A stretch of DNA of 47,411 nt from Dongia_A sp964542425. Its GTDB lineage: Bacteria; Pseudomonadota; Alphaproteobacteria; Dongiales; Dongiaceae. The position numbers were made by a program, and so were the translations under genes. The notes below the pieces were generated by a model. That model made no database searches, was not told where the DNA came from, and was given only the letters and a program-made list of their open reading frames with translations. The stretch is taken from NCBI GenBank assembly GCA_964542425.1, contig CAZIUB010000010.1:1-47411 (forward strand), in the 5' to 3' direction. Positions 40,521 through 47,411 of this stretch are shown piece after piece. The first letter of the stretch is position 1; every line of letters begins with the position of its first letter.

Positions 40521-42545
40521 ATGGCAAGAATCCAGACGAAATTTCCGCGCAAGGTCAAAATCGTCGAGAGCTTTTTCATTCCGTTGAAGGATGGCGTGCA
40601 CCTCGCCGGCAAGATGTGGCTGCCCGAGGCCAGCGAGCGAAATCCGGTTCCGGTCCTGCTTGAGTATCTTCCCTATCGAAAGCGCGACGGAACGCGCACG
40701 CGCGATCAGGGCATGCACATGTATTTCGCCGGGCATGGCTATGCCGCGGTGCGGCTCGACATTCGCGGCACCGGCGACAGCGAGGGATTGATCGACGACG
40801 AATACACGCCCCAGGAACAGCGCGACGGTTGCGAGGCCATCGCCTGGCTCGCCCAGCAGCCCTGGTGCGACGGCAAGGTGGCGATGTTCGGCATTTCCTG
40901 GGGCGGCTTCAACGCGCTCCAGATCGCCGCCCGCCAGCCGCCCGCACTCAAGACCATCATCACCCTGGGATCAACCGATGACCGCTACGCCACCGACATC
41001 CATTGGGTCGGTGGCTGCCTCTCCAAGGATAATTTCGATTGGTCGTCAACCATGTTCGCCCATAACGACTTGCCACCCGATCCGGAAATCGTTGGCGAGA
41101 AATGGCGCGAGCTGTGGCGACAGCGCATGGAACACAACCGGCCCTGGATCCTCCACTGGCTGAAACATCAACGCCGGGACGCCTATTGGAAGCAGGGCTC
41201 CGTCTGCAAGGATTTCTCGAAGATCCGCATTCCGGTCTATGCGGTGAGCGGCTGGGCCGACAATTATTCGGAAAGCGTACCGAGGCTGTTGGCGGGCCTC
41301 GACGTGCCGCGCCTTGGCCTCAACGGTCCCTGGGCGCATTCCTTTCCCCATGACGCCGCGGTCGGGCCTTCGATCGGGTGGCTCCAGGAGGCCTTGCGCT
41401 GGTTCGACCATTGGCTGAAGGGAACGGATACCGGCATCATGAAGGAACCGATGTACCGGGTCTGGATGCAGGATTCGGTGCCACCCAAGACCCTCTACAC
41501 GCACCGGCCCGGACGCTGGGTTGGGGAGGCAAGCTGGCCGTCGCCCCGCATTCGCCACGAGAAGCACTACCTGAACAACGCCGGGTCGCTCGGCAAAAAC
41601 CGCCGCGCCGGGGGCAAACTCGACATTTGCTCGCCGCTCTGGGTGGGCCTCGCCGCCGGTGAAGTCGGGCGCTACGGCGAGGAGGCGGAATGGGCGACCG
41701 ATCAACGCGAGGACGATGGCGGCTCGCTTGTCTTCACCTCCGATCCCCTCGCCGGACCGGTCGAGATTCTGGGCGCTCCGCAATTGCATCTGGAATTTTC
41801 ATCCGACAAGACGCAGGCGTTGGTTTCGGCGCGATTGAATGACGTCGCCCCGGACGGGCATTCGACGCGGGTGACGGTCGGTTTTCTCAACCTCACCCAT
41901 CGCGACAGCCATGAGCGCGCGACGCCGCTGAAACCGGGCAAGACCTATCGGGCGATCGTCGATCTCGACGACATCGCGCATTCTTTTCCCCAGGGCCATC
42001 GGATCGCCGTCTCGATCTCGACAACCTATTGGCCGATCGCCTGGCCATCGCCGGAACTGGCGACACTCACCATCACCACCGGAAGGAGCCATCTGGTGCT
42101 GCCGGTGCGACCCAAGGACGCGCGCGACAAAAAGCTCAAGCCTTTCTTGCCACCGGTTTCGGCCCCGCAAACGCCGGCCGTTCGACACCCCATCGAAGCA
42201 AAGCATGGGCGCAGGGTGACGCGGGATCTGCTTTCGGGCCGCATGGTCGTCGATTTTCCGCGCTGGAACTATCGCAAGGAAATGCCCGATATCGGGCAAA
42301 CCCAGAGCTCGGCGGCGCTGGCGCGATACTCGATCCTCGACGGCGATCCGTTGTCGACTAGGATCGACACCGATTATCGCGTTGAATTGGCGCGCAAGGA
42401 CGCGACCATCGTGCACCATAGCCGGGGCAGCATGACCTGTGACGCGAAGGCGTTCATCGTGGCAATGGAATTGACGATCGAGGAGAACGGCAAACCGGTC
42501 TTCGAACGCAAGTGGCACCAGCGGATCAAGCGCGACATGACGTAG
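40521..42545 (+). CDS. CocE/NonD-family alpha/beta hydrolase (X-Pro dipeptidyl-peptidase S15 type)
   Basis: 674 residues. Nucleophile Ser126 in MFGISWGGFNALQ, upstream VRLDIRGTGDSEGL, likely Asp in the VSGWADNYSESV region and His in GPWAHSFPHD complete a catalytic triad. The second half is the jelly-roll domain of cocaine-esterase-like and S15 enzymes (TRVTVGFLNLTHR, HRIAVSISTTYWP). No signal peptide is seen. It hydrolyses an ester or amide; the substrate is unknown. No operon partner is evident; the convergent neighbour is the tauE-like gene. Confidence 0.88.
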   Translation: MARIQTKFPRKVKIVESFFIPLKDGVHLAGKMWLPEASERNPVPVLLEYLPYRKRDGTRTRDQGMHMYFAGHGYAAVRLDIRGTGDSEGLIDDEYTPQEQRDGCEAIAWLAQQPWCDGKVAMFGISWGGFNALQIAARQPPALKTIITLGSTDDRYATDIHWVGGCLSKDNFDWSSTMFAHNDLPPDPEIVGEKWRELWRQRMEHNRPWILHWLKHQRRDAYWKQGSVCKDFSKIRIPVYAVSGWADNYSESVPRLLAGLDVPRLGLNGPWAHSFPHDAAVGPSIGWLQEALRWFDHWLKGTDTGIMKEPMYRVWMQDSVPPKTLYTHRPGRWVGEASWPSPRIRHEKHYLNNAGSLGKNRRAGGKLDICSPLWVGLAAGEVGRYGEEAEWATDQREDDGGSLVFTSDPLAGPVEILGAPQLHLEFSSDKTQALVSARLNDVAPDGHSTRVTVGFLNLTHRDSHERATPLKPGKTYRAIVDLDDIAHSFPQGHRIAVSISTTYWPIAWPSPELATLTITTGRSHLVLPVRPKDARDKKLKPFLPPVSAPQTPAVRHPIEAKHGRRVTRDLLSGRMVVDFPRWNYRKEMPDIGQTQSSAALARYSILDGDPLSTRIDTDYRVELARKDATIVHHSRGSMTCDAKAFIVAMELTIEENGKPVFERKWHQRIKRDMT

Positions 42546-42567
42546 GGCCGCGCCCGTCGGGACCGGC

Positions 42568-43239
42568 TCAAAACCAGTAACGGCCGGCGTAGATTGTGCT
42601 TAGGAGGGCGCCGATCGCGATGATGGCGGCGCGCAAGGCGCCCGACGGTAGCACCCGGATCAACCGCCCGCCGAGGAACCCGCCGATGATGGCGCCGCCG
42701 AACATCGCCATGGTTTCCGGCCAGCGAATGATTCCCTGGACGATGAAGGTGGCGACCGAGGCGAACCCGCACATCATCGACAGCAGGTTCTTCATCGCGT
42801 TGGCGCGCCTGAGATCGTCGATGCCGCCTAGCGCGAAGATCGACATCAGCATGATGCCGAGCCCGGCGCCGAAATAGCCGCCATAGAGAGAGGCCGGCGC
42901 CAGCAGGCCCAGCACCAGCGGAAGCCTCGGCCGCCCTTTGGCGACACCGCCGGCCCAGCGCCGGATCGCCCCTTGGATCGGCCGCGCGAAGGCGAAGATC
43001 AGGGTCGCGGCCCCGATCAACAGCGGCACCAGTTGTGTGAACAGGTGCTCCGACGTCGCCAGCAGCAGCAGCGCTCCGAGAAAGCCGCCAAGAACGGCGA
43101 TCGCCAGCAGCCAGGCCATTTGGTGGCCGCGCCGGGGCAGATGCGCGCGATCGGCGATCACCGCCATCAAATTTCCCGGCATGACGGCTAGGGAATTCGA
43201 GGCGTTGGCCACGATCGGCGGCAGGCCGGCGGCCATCAT
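42568..43239 (-). CDS. TauE/SafE-type exporter, 5' end split off by a REPIN
   Basis: The frame from the first downstream ATG encodes 223 residues with about seven membrane helices: AAGLPPIVANASNSLAVMPG near the start and RRANAMKNLLSMMCGFASV are family hallmarks of sulfite exporter TauE/SafE. Just upstream in frame is FLFTFPTMMAAGL, native sequence interrupted by the REPIN at 43264-43339. The true N-terminus (MEIWVALMLFGAGIG) is on the far side, out of frame, and runs to a stop inside the REPIN. The gene is either dead or makes a protein lacking its first helix. Confidence 0.8.
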   Translation of the reverse strand: MMAAGLPPIVANASNSLAVMPGNLMAVIADRAHLPRRGHQMAWLLAIAVLGGFLGALLLLATSEHLFTQLVPLLIGAATLIFAFARPIQGAIRRWAGGVAKGRPRLPLVLGLLAPASLYGGYFGAGLGIMLMSIFALGGIDDLRRANAMKNLLSMMCGFASVATFIVQGIIRWPETMAMFGGAIIGGFLGGRLIRVLPSGALRAAIIAIGALLSTIYAGRYWF

Positions 43240-43263
43240 CGTCGGGAAGGTGAAGAGGAAAAG

Positions 43264-43339
43264 AAAGGGGACGCTACCCTTTTCTTCCCCCGTATGCGGG
43301 GCTACCGTCGGCGAGAAAAGGGTAGCGTCCCCTTTTTTC
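43264..43339. mobile_element. REPIN-like element inside the tauE-like gene
   Basis: Arms GAAAGGGGACGCTACCC (43264 on) and GGGTAGCGTCCCCTTTTTTC (to 43339) in inverted orientation, with the shared core GGGGCTACCGTCGGCGA. On the coding (minus) strand it places a TAG in frame with the tauE start. Flanks show no direct repeat. Confidence 0.87.
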
Positions 43340-43382
43340 CGATGCCGGCGCCGAACAGCATCAGTGCCACCCAGATTTCCAT
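43340..43382 (-). pseudogene. Detached N-terminus of the tauE-like gene
   Basis: From ATG 43382 the minus strand reads MEIWVALMLFGAGIG, the first membrane helix expected for a TauE/SafE protein, then enters the REPIN and stops. The offset to the main body (143 bp between start codons) is not a multiple of three. Confidence 0.75.
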
Positions 43383-43410
43383 GGAACCCTATTGATTCGG
43401 CGATTGCGGA

Positions 43411-44070
43411 TTAGGGCGAGCGCGGGCGTCGCCCTTTGCGCATGCGCCGGGCGACACGCAAGGGGTTCGGCAAGCGTTCGAGGAGCCGACCGATTTCGCC
43501 CAGTCTCTTGGGCACGGACATCGCATCGGCGATGCGCCGGTCGAGAAAGGACCAGGTCGCTTCCGCGCCCTCACTCTTGTCACCCAGCCAATAGAAAACC
43601 GTCGCGCCATAGACGCCGGCCAGCAGGCCGCGCTTGGTGTAAAAATTGTGATCCGTCGATCGGTCGCCACAGGCGTACCAGATCGCATCCACGGTTCGAT
43701 AGAGGCACCGCGCGCCGAGCGCGAAATTGTGGGGCATCGCCAGGAACCCGCAGGCGGCGCGGATGGCCTCGCGATGGGGCGCGTTCTGCTCCAGGCGCGT
43801 GCGAAGGGCTAGCGCGATGCGATCGCGCACCCGCATCGATTTCACATCCGCTTCCTCCAGGCGCGCCAGCATCCTGGTATCCGCGACCCGGTGGAAAAAA
43901 TCCAGGACCTCCGCCATGCCGCCCGGAAAGGCGTTCAGCATGCGATCGACCGGCAGCCCGATGTCACTGGCACCCGCCTCCAGTGCGCGCTCCGACCAGC
44001 CGTCGAAGGGCGCATGGGGGAGTGCCGCTTCCAAGAGCGCCAGCCGATCGGCGTCGCGGTCATAGGCCAT
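43411..44070 (-). CDS. COQ9-family protein
   Basis: 219 residues. The helical N-terminus (LLEAALPHAPFDGWSERALE) and the DHNFYTKRGLLAGVYGATVF segment are typical of COQ9, the lipid-binding ubiquinone-biosynthesis accessory protein. ALEAGASDIGLP fits the TetR-like fold it shares. The ATG abuts the stop codon of def with no gap (TGA then ATG), so def and this gene are co-transcribed. The coq9/rpsU neighbourhood is characteristic of alphaproteobacteria. Confidence 0.9.
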   Translation of the reverse strand: MAYDRDADRLALLEAALPHAPFDGWSERALEAGASDIGLPVDRMLNAFPGGMAEVLDFFHRVADTRMLARLEEADVKSMRVRDRIALALRTRLEQNAPHREAIRAACGFLAMPHNFALGARCLYRTVDAIWYACGDRSTDHNFYTKRGLLAGVYGATVFYWLGDKSEGAEATWSFLDRRIADAMSVPKRLGEIGRLLERLPNPLRVARRMRKGRRPRSP

Positions 44071-44649
44071 TCACACACCTCCGTCTTCCGCCGCCTGGCC
44101 GGCGAAGCGACGCGCCTCCTCGGCGAAGGCCAACGTCGTCAAGTCGATCATGCGCTGGGGATACAAAATACCATCCAGGTGATCGCATTCATGTTGCAAG
44201 ACGCGCGCGTGAAATCCATGCACTTCGCGCTCGAGGAATTCGCCGGCACCGTCCTGGGCGGACAATCGGATATGGTTCCAACGCGGCACCTGCCCCATTA
44301 GGCCCGGAACCGACAGGCAGGCCTCGAATCCGAGGCTAAATCCCTCGCCCAGGGGCTCGATTCGCGGGTTGATGAGCACGCTCATCGGAATGCCCTGGGG
44401 AATTCCCTGGGGCATTTCGGCGCGATCCTCGTGCTCCTCGGTCAGGCGCTCACCGGGAATGCCGTAGACGACGACACGCAAGGATACATGGACCTGGGGT
44501 GCGGCCAGGCCGATCCCGCCGCAATCTTCCAGCGTCTCCATCATGTCCCTGATAAGGCCCTGAATTTCAAGGGATTTCGGATCAGGAACCGGAAGCGCCA
44601 CTTGTCTCAGAATCGGATGCCCCATGCGGGCGATCTTGAGCATGGCCAT
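44071..44649 (-). CDS. def: Peptide deformylase
   Basis: 192 residues. All three motifs are present: GGIGLAAPQV (44-53), EACLSVPG (109-116, metal ligand Cys111; Ala replaces the usual Gly of EGCLS) and QHECDHLDG (152-160, metal His153, His157 and catalytic Glu154). It removes the formyl group from nascent proteins. A strong AAGGAGG lies nine bases before the ATG. It is divergent from rpsU. The EACLS form is seen in some second deformylases, so another def copy may exist elsewhere. Confidence 0.95.
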   Translation of the reverse strand: MAMLKIARMGHPILRQVALPVPDPKSLEIQGLIRDMMETLEDCGGIGLAAPQVHVSLRVVVYGIPGERLTEEHEDRAEMPQGIPQGIPMSVLINPRIEPLGEGFSLGFEACLSVPGLMGQVPRWNHIRLSAQDGAGEFLEREVHGFHARVLQHECDHLDGILYPQRMIDLTTLAFAEEARRFAGQAAEDGGV

Positions 44650-44727
44650 GATCGCGAGCCTCCTTTCTTATTGAAATATGAAGCAAATTCAGCCCCGAGC
44701 AAGACCCATCGCAAGACCCGATCGCGC

Positions 44728-44756
44728 TTCACATCCCCATAGGCCTGTGATAGATA
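44728..44756 (+). promoter_or_regulatory. Promoter-like pair upstream of rpsU
   Basis: TTCACA (44728-44733), 17-bp spacer, TAGATA (44751-44756). This would leave a leader of about 115 bases before the rpsU start. Confidence 0.3.
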
Positions 44757-44877
44757 GCGCGCGCGGGTGGACGGCTCACATGCCGGCCAAGGGTGTTCTA
44801 TTGCCGGACGAAACTGGGCTGCGCCGCCGGATTGATCCCGGACGCGCCCGCCCGAGAAGAAGGAGTTGTGGTCAAAA

Positions 44878-45081
44878 GTGCAAGTGCTCGTCCGTGACAA
44901 CAATGTCGATCAGGCCCTGCGCGCGCTAAAGAAAAAGATGCAGCGCGAGGGCATCTTCCGGGAAATGAAAATGCGGCGAAATTACGAAAAGCCCTCCGAG
45001 CGCAAGGCGCGCGAACAAGCGGAAGCCGTGCGCCGCCACCGCAAGCTGATGCGCAAACGCATGGAGCGCGAGGGCTACTAG
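44878..45081 (+). CDS. rpsU: Ribosomal protein bS21
   Basis: 67 residues from GTG 44878 (VQVLVRDNNVDQALRALKKK). RNYEKPSERKAREQAEAVRR and a basic C-terminus are diagnostic. AGGAG at 44861-44865 serves this GTG with 12-base spacing; the alternative TTG at 44866 touches the ribosome-binding site and is rejected. The family begins at the same point. It is divergent from def-coq9 and followed by a stem-loop. Confidence 0.96.
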   Translation: MQVLVRDNNVDQALRALKKKMQREGIFREMKMRRNYEKPSERKAREQAEAVRRHRKLMRKRMEREGY

Positions 45082-45087
45082 ATATTT

Positions 45088-45109
45088 GGAACCCGCTCGC
45101 GCGGGTTCC
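45088..45109 (+). terminator. Stem-loop after rpsU
   Basis: GGAACCCGC-TCGC-GCGGGTTCC is a perfect nine-pair hairpin seven bases after the rpsU stop. No U-tract follows, so it may stabilise the mRNA or act with Rho rather than being a simple terminator. Confidence 0.55.
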
Positions 45110-45226
45110 GTGGTGACGTTCGAGGGCCGGTCGGGGGCGCGGGTTGGCGCCGGCGATCCGGCCCCAATCATGTTCCGGGCAGTCCTGGCGCTCAAATGGT
45201 TGATGCCAGCAATAGGAGCGTTGGTC

Positions 45227-45838
45227 GTGAGCGTCGAATTCCTGATCACGTCGTTCATCGTAATAGTCTCGCCCGGCACCGGCGTTCTCTACACACTGGC
45301 GGCAGGCCTCTCGCGGGGATCGCGCGCAAGTATCGTCGCCGCGTTCGGATGCACGATGGGGATTGTCCCACATATGGCGGCCGCGATCATGGGAATGGCG
45401 GCACTCCTGCATACCAGCGCTCTCGCCTTTCAGACCCTCAAATACTTGGGCGTCGCCTATCTTCTGTATATGGCTTGGAACACATTGCGCGAGCGCGGCG
45501 CCTTGAGTGTGGAGAAGGAGATCGGCACCCGTTCGGCAGCTCAGGTGACCGTGACGGCCATATTGATCAACATCCTCAATCCGAAGTTGTCGATTTTCTT
45601 TCTGGCGTTCCTGCCGCAATTCGTGAGCGCTAGCGAGGTGGATCCGCTTTCGCGCATGCTTGGCTTGAGCGGGATATTCATGCTGATGACCTTCGCGGTC
45701 TTCGTGGGCTACGGCCTGTTCGCCGCTTCGATTCGCGACCACGTGATCTCTCGCCCGCTTGTATTGACCTGGATGCGCCGTACCTTCGCCGGCGCATTTG
45801 CCGCGCTTGGGGTCAAGCTGGCCTTCACCGATCGCTGA
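45227..45838 (+). CDS. LysE/RhtB-family amino acid exporter
   Basis: 203 residues from GTG 45227, chosen for AGGAG at 45214-45218 with eight-base spacing and the normal family length; the frame itself is open to 45086. ITSFIVIVSPGTGVLYTLAA, KYLGVAYLLYMAWNTLR and NILNPKLSIFFLAFLPQF are RhtB landmarks. About six membrane helices. It probably exports an amino acid or derivative (homoserine or threonine type). The 5' leader overlaps no other gene. Confidence 0.88.
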   Translation: MSVEFLITSFIVIVSPGTGVLYTLAAGLSRGSRASIVAAFGCTMGIVPHMAAAIMGMAALLHTSALAFQTLKYLGVAYLLYMAWNTLRERGALSVEKEIGTRSAAQVTVTAILINILNPKLSIFFLAFLPQFVSASEVDPLSRMLGLSGIFMLMTFAVFVGYGLFAASIRDHVISRPLVLTWMRRTFAGAFAALGVKLAFTDR

Positions 45839-45939
45839 GAAGGGTACGCCCCTCTCATTCTCATCGACCGATCCGGTGGGCCTCATGGAGCGCGAAAGCC
45901 GCGCCAGTCACGCTTCCTACGTCACGAATAGTCGGTGCG

Positions 45940-46071
45940 TCAGGGCTCTTCCGTCAGGATGTGATAGCGGTTGCGGCCGGCCATTTTCGCGGTGACCAGG
46001 GCCTTGCCCGCGAGATGCAGGAATTCCGGCAGGCCCTCGCGCGTCTTCGCGCGTAATCTTGATGTTCGCAT
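45940..46071 (-). pseudogene. Possible C-terminal remnant of a GGDEF domain
   Basis: A 43-codon minus-strand stretch ending KALVTAKMAGRNRYHILTEE resembles the C-terminal helix of diguanylate cyclases (ALYxAKxxGRNR). Upstream of it nothing of the domain remains. It is short and the match is only about 15 residues, so it could be chance. Confidence 0.35.
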
Positions 46072-46105
46072 AGGGCATTGTTGCCGGTCCTTCCTGGATT
46101 CGGCG

Positions 46106-46492
46106 TCAAGCGATCTTGCGCAGGTCGTAGTGAAATACCTTCGCGATGATCCGCCATCGTCCATCGAGGAAGATGAAGGTCAGGAGATCGGTGCAGAACT
46201 TTTCCCCGATCGAACATTGCACGCGCGCGAATGCGGTCACCGGCCCGGCAAATTCCAGCGAAACGATGTTGTCGGTACGGCGTTCCCCCCGGCTTGCCGG
46301 CGAGGGGCGCTTCTCGACCATCGGCAAGTATTCGTTCATGCCGAGATGAACGAAACTGCCGTCGGTCACGCAAACATATTGCGCGGCGGGATGAAAGACC
46401 TCCGCCAATAGGCCGGAATCGCTATTATACAGGCCGTCGAAATAATTCGAGATCACCGTGGCGATTTCGACATAGTTTTGGCCGGCATTCAT
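46106..46492 (-). CDS. NTF2-like (SnoaL/lumazine-binding type) protein
   Basis: 128 residues. ATVISNYFDGLYNSDSGLLA, EVFHPAAQYVCVTDGSFVHL and TDLLTFIFLDGRWRIIAKVF follow the alpha-beta barrel layout of NTF2-like proteins, close to the putative lumazine-binding subgroup. No catalytic residues can be assigned with confidence. It stands alone. Function unknown. Confidence 0.78.
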   Translation of the reverse strand: MNAGQNYVEIATVISNYFDGLYNSDSGLLAEVFHPAAQYVCVTDGSFVHLGMNEYLPMVEKRPSPASRGERRTDNIVSLEFAGPVTAFARVQCSIGEKFCTDLLTFIFLDGRWRIIAKVFHYDLRKIA

Positions 46493-46595
46493 ATTTCGCG
46501 CGCTCCTCGTCCTTGGGGATTGCCCTGCCCGGCCCCGATGGACAAGCCGAGCAGGGCCGCAAGCGTGAATTCCCCGGCCGATTGGGCCGTTCTAG

Positions 46596-47210
46596 TCACG
46601 CCGCGATCAGACCTTCGGCGCGCATGGCGCTCTGAACCGAGGGCCGATCGGCAATTTTCTTCATGTAGGCCGCAAGATTGGGCCACTTCTCCAGCCCGAT
46701 TCCGACATGCCCGGTCCAGCTGGTGACCGTGAACAGATAGGCGTCGGCGACCGAGAAGCGATCGCCCAGAAGATAAGGGCGACCATCGCTCAGCATCTGC
46801 TCGACGTGACCGAGCCGCCGGGTGATGTTGGCGGTCGCGGTCGCCTTGGCCTCACCGGAGGTGGCGGGATTGAATAGTGGCGAAAACGCCTTGTGCAACT
46901 CCGATGCGATGAAGTTCAGTCGCTCCTGCAGGCGCGCGCGCTCGAGCGTGCCATTCGCCGGGGCAAGACCTTTCTCTGGATGCTGGTCGGCGATGAATTG
47001 CACGATGGCGGCGCCCTCGGTCAGCACCTCGCCGCCATCAAGCCGCAGCGCCGGCACGTAGCCCCGGGGATTGACCTTGGAATATTCCTCGCCGTTCTGG
47101 GTCCGACCGGTTGCGATGTCGACCCGCTCCAGATCGAAGGCCACGCCGGTTTCGCGAAGCACGATATGGGGAGAAAGCGAGCATGCCCCGGGTGCGTAAT
47201 AGAGTTTCAT
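46596..47210 (-). CDS. Glutathione S-transferase (GstA/beta class)
   Basis: 204 residues from ATG 47210 (MKLYYAPGACSLSPHIVLRE). The start YYAPGACSLSPHI, with Cys10 and nearby Ser, is the beta-class active site. EGAAIVQFIADQHPEKGLAP binds glutathione, and YLLGDRFSVADAYLFTVTSW is the conserved N-capping box in the helical domain. The frame runs on to 47294 but the family starts here. Cytosolic detoxification enzyme; the electrophile is unknown. Confidence 0.92.
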   Translation of the reverse strand: MKLYYAPGACSLSPHIVLRETGVAFDLERVDIATGRTQNGEEYSKVNPRGYVPALRLDGGEVLTEGAAIVQFIADQHPEKGLAPANGTLERARLQERLNFIASELHKAFSPLFNPATSGEAKATATANITRRLGHVEQMLSDGRPYLLGDRFSVADAYLFTVTSWTGHVGIGLEKWPNLAAYMKKIADRPSVQSAMRAEGLIAA

Positions 47211-47316
47211 TGCACGATCCTTTGGCTGGTTGAAAGAACCGGCGCACCCTAATCGAATGGGATTACACTTCGCGGATTCAACTCGCCAGTGCATAATTTA
47301 GACGTCCGGATGGAGC

Positions 47317-47340
47317 AACCTCTTGGCAAAACAAGAGGTT
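47317..47340 (+). promoter_or_regulatory. Hairpin covering the ribosome-binding site of the IS30 transposase
   Basis: AACCTCTT (47317-47324) and AAGAGGTT (47333-47340) pair perfectly around an eight-base loop. The right arm contains AAGAGG, the only ribosome-binding site candidate, six bases before the ATG at 47345. In long read-through transcripts the hairpin would hide it, a known way for insertion sequences to limit transposase synthesis. Confidence 0.6.
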
Positions 47341-47344
47341 ACGG

Positions 47345-47411
47345 ATGAGCAAGAAGTATCGGCGTATCAAGTACGAGGACAGGTGCCAGATTCACGCGCT
47401 GACGAAGGCTG
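47345..47411 (+). CDS. IS30-family transposase, N-terminus (3' cut by window)
   Basis: The 22 visible codons, MSKKYRRIKYEDRCQIHALT and two more, match the start of IS30-family transposases (a basic start leading to a helix-turn-helix, typically followed by GKSQREIA-like sequence). The left terminal repeat should lie in the ~100 bp upstream, but it cannot be fixed without the other end. Confidence 0.75.
   Translation, partial: MSKKYRRIKYEDRCQIHALTKA

Overview
The window is GC-rich chromosomal DNA from what looks like an alphaproteobacterium, probably Rhodospirillales-like. The evidence is a MipZ-type division ATPase, the coq9/def/rpsU neighbourhood, a compact ParE, and many GTG starts. No rRNA, tRNA, CRISPR array, plasmid or phage backbone was recognised. 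Nearly all genes are core or catabolic.

Layout. (1) 1-7431: the end of a trimethylamine-dehydrogenase-like flavoprotein, an FkbM-type methyltransferase, and a divergent fatty-acid/quaternary-amine-like block (acyl-CoA dehydrogenase and MFS transporter with a BetI-like TetR regulator, facing a second acyl-CoA dehydrogenase and a dienoyl-CoA-reductase-like SDR). (2) 7440-13605: an unknown protein, a degenerate GGDEF protein, a small-molecule kinase, then a TPP riboswitch driving thiBPQ. (3) 13602-20892: an aminomutase-like aminotransferase, a PiuC/YbiX-type dioxygenase, an orphan SufS, a REP-associated tyrosine transposase (RAYT), glpK, a small conserved protein and upp. (4) 21178-27634: hydroxyproline epimerase, parE, mipZ, a truncated molybdopterin oxidoreductase, a DMT exporter and a decayed L-2-hydroxyglutarate-oxidase-like gene. 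(5) 27880-40352: an APC permease, an AraC/GlxA-type regulator and a run of catabolic genes: glutamine-synthetase-like ligase, aldehyde dehydrogenase, GlpA-like and second FAD enzymes, FGGY kinase, iron alcohol dehydrogenase and gamma-glutamylcyclotransferase. This suggests breakdown of a gamma-glutamylated amino alcohol or polyol. (6) 40521-47411: a CocE hydrolase, an interrupted TauE-type exporter, coq9-def divergent from rpsU, a LysE exporter, an NTF2-like protein, a GST and the start of an IS30 transposase.

The most notable signal lies between the genes. Two families of small palindromic elements recur. The first is a REPIN-like hairpin of about 75-110 bp, whose arms match the sequences flanking the RAYT gene; three stand-alone copies are present, one of them inside the tauE-like gene. 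The second is an element of about 140 bp made of two consecutive hairpins. It has five recognisable copies plus one inverted remnant, and its arms change by compensatory base changes between copies. Two of the three REPINs are nested in copies of this second element. Copies abut start and stop codons, supply a possible start codon for mipZ, mark the break in the molybdopterin oxidoreductase gene, and in one case are bracketed by a 28-bp direct repeat of the neighbouring gene's 3' end. All statements come from reading the sequence; no database search was run.
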